DNA from: Mycobacterium parascrofulaceum ATCC BAA-614
Lineage (GTDB): Bacteria > Actinomycetota > Actinomycetes > Mycobacteriales > Mycobacteriaceae
Assembly (NCBI RefSeq): GCF_000164135.1
Contig: NZ_GG770558.1
Span: forward strand, 326,630-380,917
Length of the DNA stretch: 54,288 nt
Direction: 5' to 3'
A program made the translations under genes and the position numbers. The notes under the pieces were generated by a model. The model had not been told where the DNA came from, made no database searches, and saw only the letters and a program-made list of their open reading frames with translations. Position 1 is the stretch's first letter, and every line of letters starts with the position of its first letter. This document shows, piece by piece, positions 47,375 through 54,288 of this stretch.

Positions 47375-48431
47375 CGACCACGCTAGGCGACCACCTGGTC
47401 TTCAGCAACGGTGGCCGCGCGCCGCGGCGAGCCCCGGGCGGACCCGTCCGCGTCTACGGCGCCAACGGGGCCATCGGGTATGCCGCCGAACACAACGCCG
47501 CCGGTCCGCTGATCGTCCTCGGCCAATGGGGGCGCAGTGCGGCAGCCTGCGGTACTGCGACTCCGACGTGTGGGTCACCGAGAACGCACTGGTCTGCCGC
47601 GCGAAGGACCCACGTGAGACGCGGTATTGGTACTACGCGTTGCAGACCTGCCGGCTGGGCGATCACCGCTCCGGATCGGGGCAGCCGCTGCTCAACCAGA
47701 GAATCCTGCGTGACGTCGCGGCGCCGAGCGTGGGTGCGCCGCGACGCGCGGCGATCGCCGAGCTGCTCGGCGCCCTCGACGACAAGGTGTCGGCCAACGA
47801 GCGGGTGATCGGGGCCGCCGAGAACCTGATGGTGGCCCTCGCCGAATCCGCCCCCGCCCACGCGCCGCTGTCCAGCCTGGCGCGCCGGTCGACGGCGTTC
47901 CGCGACGTGACCGAGTTCGACGACGTGGTCGCGCACTTCAGCCTTCCGGCGTTCGACGCCGGGGCGACACCTCGCGTGGTGCGCGGCGAGTCCATCAAGA
48001 GCGGCAAGTTCGTCGTCCCGGGGCCGTGCGTGTTGTTCGCAAAGCTGAACCCCCGGATTCCGCGCATCTGGAACGTGGTGGGGCTGCCGCCGGAAATGGC
48101 CTTGGCCAGCAGCGAGTTCGTCGTCCTGACGCCGATGGCCGTCGACGCCTCGGCCCTGTGGGCGGCCGTGCGGCAACCCGGCGTCTCCGCACGGCTGCAA
48201 CGGCGGGCCGCCGGGACCTCGGGCAGCCATCAGCGGATCCGCCCGCGCGATCTCATGGAGGTTGCGGTCCCGGACGTCCGTCGCCTGCCCGCAGCGGCGT
48301 TGCGGACGATCACCGGCCTGGGGGCGCTGTGCCATGCGCGCCGCACCGAGAACGCGCGGTTGGCCGCGGGGCGCGACGCGCTGCTGCCGCTGCTGATATC
48401 GGGTGAGCTCCCCGTTCGGCCATCACGTTGA
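47371..48431 (+). pseudogene. hsdS: Type I specificity subunit, frameshifted
   Basis: HsdS recognises the DNA target of the methylase. The first half is in the frame of GTG 47371 (TTTLGDHLVFSNGGRAP, YGANGAIGYA, GPLIVLGQ), which stays open only to 47808. The remainder continues in the next frame from about 47529 (GAQCGSLRYCDSDVWVTENALVCRAKD ... LLISGELPVRPSR). The switch falls at the GGGGG run 47528-47532. One more G there, or one base inserted before T47527, gives a continuous 353-residue protein. This is either a true mutation or a sequencing error. The protein has a first target domain, a central helical AIAELLGALDDKVSANERVIGAAENLM and a second, truncated-looking target domain. Confidence 0.85.
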
Positions 48432-48441
48432 GGTGAGACGT

Positions 48442-48447
48442 TAAGGT
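48442..48447 (+). promoter_or_regulatory. -10 box of leaderless thyX
   Basis: TAAGGT is 7 nt upstream of GTG 48455. This favours 48455 over GTG 48446, which lies inside the hexamer. Confidence 0.5.
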
Positions 48448-48454
48448 GAGCGCC

Positions 48455-50169
<1,715 letters not shown>

Positions 50170-50188
50170 GCCAGAGGGTGGCCCGTAA

Positions 50189-51865
50189 GTGGATGTAGAC
50201 CTCGCCCCTCCCGGTCCCCTGACCACCGGTGGGTTGCGGGTCACCGCGCTGGGCGGCATCAGCGAGATCGGCCGCAACATGACGGTTTTCGAGCACCTCG
50301 GCCGGCTGCTGATCATCGACTGCGGCGTGATGTTCCCGACCCATGACGAGCCCGGGGTGGACCTGATCCTGCCGGATCTGCGCCACATCTCCGACCGGCT
50401 CGACGACATCGAGGCGCTGGTGCTCACCCATGCGCACGAGGACCACATCGGCGGCATCCCGTTCCTGCTCAAGCTGCGCCCGGACATCCCGGTCGTCGGG
50501 TCGAAGTTCACGCTGGCGCTGGTCGCCGCGAAATGCCGTGAGCACCGGCTCAAGCCGGTGTTCGTCGAGGTGACCGAGCGGCAGCGCAGCACCCACGGCG
50601 TGTTCGAGTGCGAATACTTCGCCGTCAACCACTCGATCCCCGACGCGCTGGCCATCGCCGTGCACACCGGCGCGGGCACCGTCCTGCACACCGGCGACAT
50701 CAAGCTCGACCAGCTGCCCCTCGACGGCCGGCCCACCGATCTGCCCGGCATGTCCCGGCTGGGCGACGCCGGCGTGGACCTGTTCCTGTGCGATTCGACC
50801 AACTCCGAGATCCCCGGCGTCGGCCCGTCGGAGAGCGAAGTGGGACCGACGCTGCATCGTCTGATCCGGGGGGCCGAGGGGCGCGTGATCGTCGCCTGTT
50901 TCGCCTCCAATGTCGACCGGGTGCAACAGATCATCGACGCCGCCGTCGCCCTGGGCCGGCGGGTGTCGTTCGTCGGGCGGTCGATGGTGCGCAACATGGG
51001 CATCGCCCGCGAGCTGGGATTCCTGCGGGTGGCCGATTCCGACGTGATCGACATCGGCGCGGCCGAAGAGATGCCGCCCGAGCAGGTGGTGCTGATCACC
51101 ACCGGCACCCAGGGCGAGCCCATGTCGGCGCTGTCGCGGATGTCGCGCGGCGAGCACCGCAGCATCACGCTCACCGCGGGCGACCTGGTCGTCCTGGCGT
51201 CGTCGCTGATCCCCGGCAACGAGGAGGCGGTCTACGGCGTGATCGACGAGCTCGCCAAGATCGGCGCCCGCGTGGTCACCAATGCCCAGGCCCGCGTGCA
51301 CGTTTCGGGCCACGCGTACGCCGGCGAGCTGTTGTTCCTTTACAACGGCGTGCGCCCACGCAACGTCATGCCGGTGCACGGCACCTGGCGGATGCTGCGC
51401 GCCAACGCCAAGCTGGCGGCCAGCACGGGAGTGCCCGAGGAGTCGATCCTGTTGGCCGAGAACGGCGTCAGCGTCGACCTGGTCGCCGGCGCGGCGTCGA
51501 TCGCCGGGGCGGTCCCCGTCGGCAAGATGTTCGTGGACGGGCTGATCAGCGGCGACGTCGGCGACATCACGCTGGGCGAACGGCTCATCCTGTCGTCGGG
51601 TTTCGTCGCGGTGACCGTGGTCGTCGAGCGCGGCACCGGGCGCCCGGTGGTCGCGCCGCACCTGCATTCGCGCGGCTTCTCCGAAGACCCCAAGGCGCTC
51701 GAGCCCGCCGGGCGCCGGGTCGAAGCCGAGCTGGAAGCGCTTGCCGCCGAGAACATCACCGACCCGAGCCGCATCGCGCAGGCCGTGCGCCGCACCGTCG
51801 GCAAGTGGGTGGGCGAGACGTACCGCCGGCAGCCGATGATCGTCCCGACGGTCATCGAGGTCTGA
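50189..51865 (+). CDS. rnj: Ribonuclease J
   Basis: RNase J is a metallo-beta-lactamase/beta-CASP enzyme with 5'-3' exo- and endoribonuclease activity, central to mRNA and rRNA turnover. The 558 residues equal the M. tuberculosis length. Motifs are ALGGISEIGRNMTVFE, LIIDCGVMFP, the metal site THAHEDHIGGIP, VLHTGDIKLD, VACFASNVDRVQQI, VITTGTQGEPMSALSRM and VMPVHGTWRML. The start GTG 50189 is within AAGTGGATG, and a weak AGAGGG lies upstream. A hairpin follows the stop. Confidence 0.97.
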   Translation: MDVDLAPPGPLTTGGLRVTALGGISEIGRNMTVFEHLGRLLIIDCGVMFPTHDEPGVDLILPDLRHISDRLDDIEALVLTHAHEDHIGGIPFLLKLRPDIPVVGSKFTLALVAAKCREHRLKPVFVEVTERQRSTHGVFECEYFAVNHSIPDALAIAVHTGAGTVLHTGDIKLDQLPLDGRPTDLPGMSRLGDAGVDLFLCDSTNSEIPGVGPSESEVGPTLHRLIRGAEGRVIVACFASNVDRVQQIIDAAVALGRRVSFVGRSMVRNMGIARELGFLRVADSDVIDIGAAEEMPPEQVVLITTGTQGEPMSALSRMSRGEHRSITLTAGDLVVLASSLIPGNEEAVYGVIDELAKIGARVVTNAQARVHVSGHAYAGELLFLYNGVRPRNVMPVHGTWRMLRANAKLAASTGVPEESILLAENGVSVDLVAGAASIAGAVPVGKMFVDGLISGDVGDITLGERLILSSGFVAVTVVVERGTGRPVVAPHLHSRGFSEDPKALEPAGRRVEAELEALAAENITDPSRIAQAVRRTVGKWVGETYRRQPMIVPTVIEV

Positions 51866-51877
51866 CCCGGCTCACGA

Positions 51878-51930
51878 GACATAAACCGCTGCACGGTTTT
51901 TCGGCGTTTCGCCGCAGAGGGTTATGTGTC
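51878..51930. terminator. Bidirectional hairpin terminator between rnj and methyltransferase gene
   Basis: An imperfect inverted repeat has the arms GACATAAACCGCTGC (51878-51892) and GCAGAGGGTTATGTGTC (51914-51930). An inner hairpin CGGCG-TTT-CGCCG (51902-51914) partly competes with it. It lies between convergent genes and has a T-run (GGTTTTTCGG) inside, so it could stop transcripts from either side. Confidence 0.5.
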
Positions 51931-51941
51931 GCGGCGGCGCG

Positions 51942-52805
51942 TTATACCTTCTCCGCGTACGCCGACCATTCCACTTGCGACGCCTTCAGCCTGCGGCCGG
52001 TGGGCTCGACGTATCGCCGGACCAGCTCGTCGGGCCCGGCCTGCTCCAGCAGCCGCCAGCCGTATTCGTCGACGAAACCCGCGACCTCGTCGGGCTGTAA
52101 GCCGAAGTGCCACAGCCCCCGCACGCTCCGATACAGCGTGCGGGTGCCGTACCGATTCGTGCCGTCGATGAAATCCCGCCGGACATAGGTGAAGACCAGG
52201 CGGCTGCCGGGCGCCGCGGCGCGCAGGCCCTCCAGCGTCCGCCGGACGGTGGCCTCGGACAGGTATTGGGTGACGCCCTCGCAGATGAAAAACGTCCGGT
52301 AGTCGGTGTGATAGCCGTGTTCGGCCAGGGCGGTGAGCAGGTCGTCGCGCGCCAGGTCCAGCGCCACCTGCCGCACCGACATCGGCGCCCCGCCCAGCAC
52401 CCGCCGGACCGTCTTCACCTTCCTGGCGATGTTGACCGGCAGGTCGACCTCGAAGACGGGCAGGCGTACCTGCCGCGTCAGGAGGTAAGCGCGCGTGTCC
52501 AGTCCCGCGCCGAGGATGACGACCGCGTCGATCTCCCCGAGCGCCTCGGCCAGCTTGTCGCCGATGAACCGCTTGCGGCAGGCCAGGTTCGCCCACAGGC
52601 CGCGGCCGGACCATTCGGAGCCGCGGATCATCAAGCGGCGCAACGGCGCCGCGCGGGTCGCCGCGACCAGCCAGCGCAGCGGCGTCGGCAGGAAGAGCTC
52701 GGCGAGGTCGTCGTCCACCAGGCGCCGGGCCGGGGGCTCGTTCTGCTCCACGGCCGTCAACACCATAGGGCCGAAGGCGGTCTGCGCGGCGGGGTTTCGT
52801 GCCAT
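51942..52805 (-). CDS. SAM-dependent methyltransferase, leucine carboxyl methyltransferase-like family
   Basis: A 287-residue methyltransferase like Rv2751, of the mycobacterial TIGR00027/LCM-type group. It shows NPAAQTAFGPMVLTAVEQ, ACRKRFIGDKL, the SAM-binding VVILGAGLDTRAYLL, PVFEVDLPVNIARKVK, and FICEGVTQYLSEATVRRTL. The acceptor is unknown; related proteins O-methylate small carboxylates or glycolipids. It starts 6 nt after the SDR stop and is the last gene of a leftward three-gene operon. Confidence 0.87.
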   Translation of the reverse strand: MARNPAAQTAFGPMVLTAVEQNEPPARRLVDDDLAELFLPTPLRWLVAATRAAPLRRLMIRGSEWSGRGLWANLACRKRFIGDKLAEALGEIDAVVILGAGLDTRAYLLTRQVRLPVFEVDLPVNIARKVKTVRRVLGGAPMSVRQVALDLARDDLLTALAEHGYHTDYRTFFICEGVTQYLSEATVRRTLEGLRAAAPGSRLVFTYVRRDFIDGTNRYGTRTLYRSVRGLWHFGLQPDEVAGFVDEYGWRLLEQAGPDELVRRYVEPTGRRLKASQVEWSAYAEKV

Positions 52806-52811
52806 GCGGCG

Positions 52812-53630
52812 CTACTTGTTCAGGAAACCGGCATCGACGGGCAGGGTCACCCCGGTGATGTAGCGGGCCTGGTCGCTCACCAGCCACGCCACCGCGTTCG
52901 CGACGTCCTCGACGTCCAACACCTCCACCGGCATGGCGTTGCCCATGGCCCCCGGTGTGTCGGTCGCCGCGGCCATCTTGGCCAGCCACTCGCGGGTGAA
53001 CTCGTTGTTGATCATCGGGGTCTCGACGCCGGACGGGTGGATCGAGTTGACCCGAATATATTGCGTCGCAAGCAGATTCGCGTAGACCCGCATCAGCCCG
53101 ACCACGCCGTGCTTGGCGGCGGCGTAGCCGACCGAACCGGCGTCCGGGCTGCCGACCCCGGCCAGGCCGGCGCTCGAACTGATCAACACGATCGAACCGC
53201 CGGTGCCCTGCTTGACCATGGTCGGGATGGACACCTTGATGGTGTTGTACACGCCGGTGAGGTTGACGTCGATCACGTCGCGCCAGCCGTCGTCACCGGA
53301 CTGCATCGGGGCGATGCCGGCGTTGGCGACGACGATGTCGAGCCGGCCGAACTCGTCGAAGCCCGATTGCAGCGCGGCCGACAGCGATGCCCGGTCCCGC
53401 ACGTCCCCGCGGGCGGCCACGATGCGGGCGCCGGCGTCCTCGACCAGCTTGACGGTCTGCGCCAGGTCGTCCGGGGTAGCCAGGGGATAGGGGACGCTCG
53501 CGATCTGGTCGCACAGGTCGACCGCGATGATGCTCGCGCCGTCGGCGGCCAGCCGCACGGCGTGCGCGCGACCCTGGCCGCGGGCCGCGCCGGTGATGAA
53601 GGCGACCTTGCCCTCGAGTGGCCGGGCCAT
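52812..53630 (-). CDS. Mycofactocin-type short-chain dehydrogenase
   Basis: A 272-residue SDR like Rv2750. The N-terminal [27 protein letters not shown] plus the inserted segment of about 20 residues ([26 protein letters not shown]) is diagnostic of mycofactocin-coupled dehydrogenases. In these the NAD stays bound and electrons pass to mycofactocin. The catalytic residues are ISSSAGLAG and YAAAKHG, and the C-terminus is [16 protein letters not shown]. It shares one base with the upstream monooxygenase gene and is 6 nt from the methyltransferase gene. Its substrate is probably a small alcohol or a sterol-like compound; the mycofactocin genes are not in this window. Confidence 0.9.
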   Translation of the reverse strand: MARPLEGKVAFITGAARGQGRAHAVRLAADGASIIAVDLCDQIASVPYPLATPDDLAQTVKLVEDAGARIVAARGDVRDRASLSAALQSGFDEFGRLDIVVANAGIAPMQSGDDGWRDVIDVNLTGVYNTIKVSIPTMVKQGTGGSIVLISSSAGLAGVGSPDAGSVGYAAAKHGVVGLMRVYANLLATQYIRVNSIHPSGVETPMINNEFTREWLAKMAAATDTPGAMGNAMPVEVLDVEDVANAVAWLVSDQARYITGVTLPVDAGFLNK

Positions 53631-53944
53631 CAGGACCGGAGCTGACCCTTGTCCGGGTCGCCGGCCGGAACCGGCTGCAGCATCTTGATGTCCGGCGCCC
53701 CGGCCAGGTGGTCGCCGGCCGCGGTGAACATCTTGGTGACGGCCGGCGCGGTGCTGTGAGCCTTGAGCGCCTCGGGGTCCTCCCACTGCTCGACGAACAC
53801 GAACGTCTCACCCGATTGGTGCAGCGAATACAACTGGCAGCCCGGTTCGTTGTGCACTTCCTCCACTGCCTGCGTGAGGATGTCGCGGACTGTGTCGACC
53901 GATTCGGGTTTGACGGTCATGGTGGCGACGACGACGACGGGCAT
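53630..53944 (-). CDS. Antibiotic biosynthesis monooxygenase (ABM) domain protein
   Basis: A 104-residue dimeric alpha+beta-barrel protein like Rv2749. It has [33 protein letters not shown] and [25 protein letters not shown], all typical of the ABM fold, which in related proteins oxidises aromatics without cofactor or degrades heme. No heme-binding His pair is obvious, so the substrate is open. ATG 53944 has AGGAGG 7 nt upstream. It is the first gene of the leftward operon with the SDR and methyltransferase, across a 178-nt gap from ftsK. Confidence 0.86.
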   Translation of the reverse strand: MPVVVVATMTVKPESVDTVRDILTQAVEEVHNEPGCQLYSLHQSGETFVFVEQWEDPEALKAHSTAPAVTKMFTAAGDHLAGAPDIKMLQPVPAGDPDKGQLRS

Positions 53945-54109
53945 GCTGGGGCCTCCTGGGGCTAACGGGGTGGGTGACACGCATGGCTTCTGTAATCCAG
54001 GTCACCGGTTGCCACCCTACTCACGCGGCCCCGCGGGCCACCCGTCAGATGGGTCACATGACCGAACCGTTACCAGTGTGGCGGGTGGTGCAGATGATAT
54101 CGATGCGAC

Positions 54110-54115
54110 TACCCT
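54110..54115 (+). promoter_or_regulatory. -10 box of leaderless ftsK
   Basis: TACCCT is 7 nt before the ATG at 54123. Confidence 0.5.
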
Positions 54116-54122
54116 GGCCGAC

Positions 54123-54288
54123 ATGGCTAACAAGACCGCCGCCCGCTCCAAAGCTCGAACGAGCAGGTCAAAGGCCACTCCGCGGGGTGGGTCGGGCCGC
54201 GCGCGGCCGGCGGCGCCCCGCAAGCGGCCGAGCAGGCCCGCCAGGCGGCGAAACCACTCGCTGCTGGTGGCCGCCGGGCTGACCGGCG
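54123..54288 (+). CDS. ftsK: DNA translocase FtsK, N-terminal fragment
   Basis: Only the first 55 codons are in the window. They encode a strongly basic cytoplasmic leader (MANKTAARSKARTSRSKAT, then Arg/Pro/Lys-rich) and the beginning of a hydrophobic segment (LLVAAGLTG). This is the usual start of mycobacterial FtsK, in which four membrane segments, a linker and the motor and gamma domains follow. The assignment rests on the leader and on the rnj...ftsK gene order. A leaderless -10 precedes the ATG. FtsK pumps chromosome ends across the division septum. Confidence 0.8.
   Translation, partial: MANKTAARSKARTSRSKATPRGGSGRARPAAPRKRPSRPARRRNHSLLVAAGLTG

Overview
This 54.3 kb window is high-GC chromosomal DNA from a slow-growing Mycobacterium, most likely of the M. 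avium complex or a close relative. The gene order runs infB-rbfA-nrnA, echA16, pptH-pptT-truB, ltp1, sirR, ribF, rpsO, gpsI, pepR, ald, dapB, thyA-dfrA, hsdM, thyX, dapA, rnj, ftsK. This is the M. tuberculosis infB-ftsK region read in the opposite orientation. A 50-bp MIRU-type repeat lies between infB and rbfA, and a single-chain long-chain acyl-CoA carboxylase of the kind described from M. avium subsp. paratuberculosis is present. I see no rRNA, tRNA, CRISPR array, prophage or insertion sequence.

Layout. 1-3545: translation initiation factor IF-2 (5' end cut off), a three-copy MIRU array, ribosome-binding factor A and a DHH phosphoesterase. 3559-8188: a secreted protein, echA16, two small DUF genes, a CocE-type hydrolase and a DUF3558 secreted protein. 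8335-14411: the overlapping pptH-pptT-truB set, a lipid-transfer thiolase, the metal-responsive regulator SirR/MntR with a palindromic operator, ribF and rpsO. 14412-20462: polynucleotide phosphorylase behind a long leader, the M16 protease pepR, a nitronate monooxygenase and convergent alanine dehydrogenase. 20562-27652: accessory oxidative genes (SRPBCC protein, Baeyer-Villiger-type monooxygenase, Rieske oxygenase with a partner dehydrogenase, TetR and GNAT), a DUF222-HNH protein beside a small VNTR, and a DUF732 secreted protein. 27802-33256: dapB and neighbours, a hot-dog thioesterase, a NarL-type two-component pair and two small membrane or exported proteins. 33345-42391: an acyl-CoA module (FadD, BC-BCCP-CT carboxylase, SDR, two acyl-CoA dehydrogenases) plus a dienelactone hydrolase. 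42431-54288: a 56-bp hairpin repeat array, thyA-dfrA, a coiled-coil protein, an AlkZ-like glycosylase, hsdM, a frameshifted hsdS, thyX, dapA, rnj, a three-gene leftward operon and the start of ftsK.

How the genes fit together. Core functions are translation and RNA turnover (infB, rbfA, rpsO, truB, gpsI, rnj), lysine/DAP synthesis (dapA, dapB), folate and thymidylate metabolism (both thyA and thyX, plus dfrA) and carrier-protein activation with its antagonist (pptT/pptH). The accessory parts are mostly lipid and xenobiotic oxidation. Many genes are packed with 1-4 nt start/stop overlaps. At least 17 starts are preceded by a TANNNT -10 hexamer exactly 6-8 nt upstream, the signature of leaderless mRNAs, and I used this to choose start codons. 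The most unusual items are the micro-ORF structure of the MIRU array, the hairpin repeat array abutting the thyA promoter, the SirR operator overlapping its own -10 box, the orphan hsdM with a broken hsdS next to a QxD-type glycosylase, and the carboxylase-centred acyl-CoA island. None of these is clearly a wholly new system.
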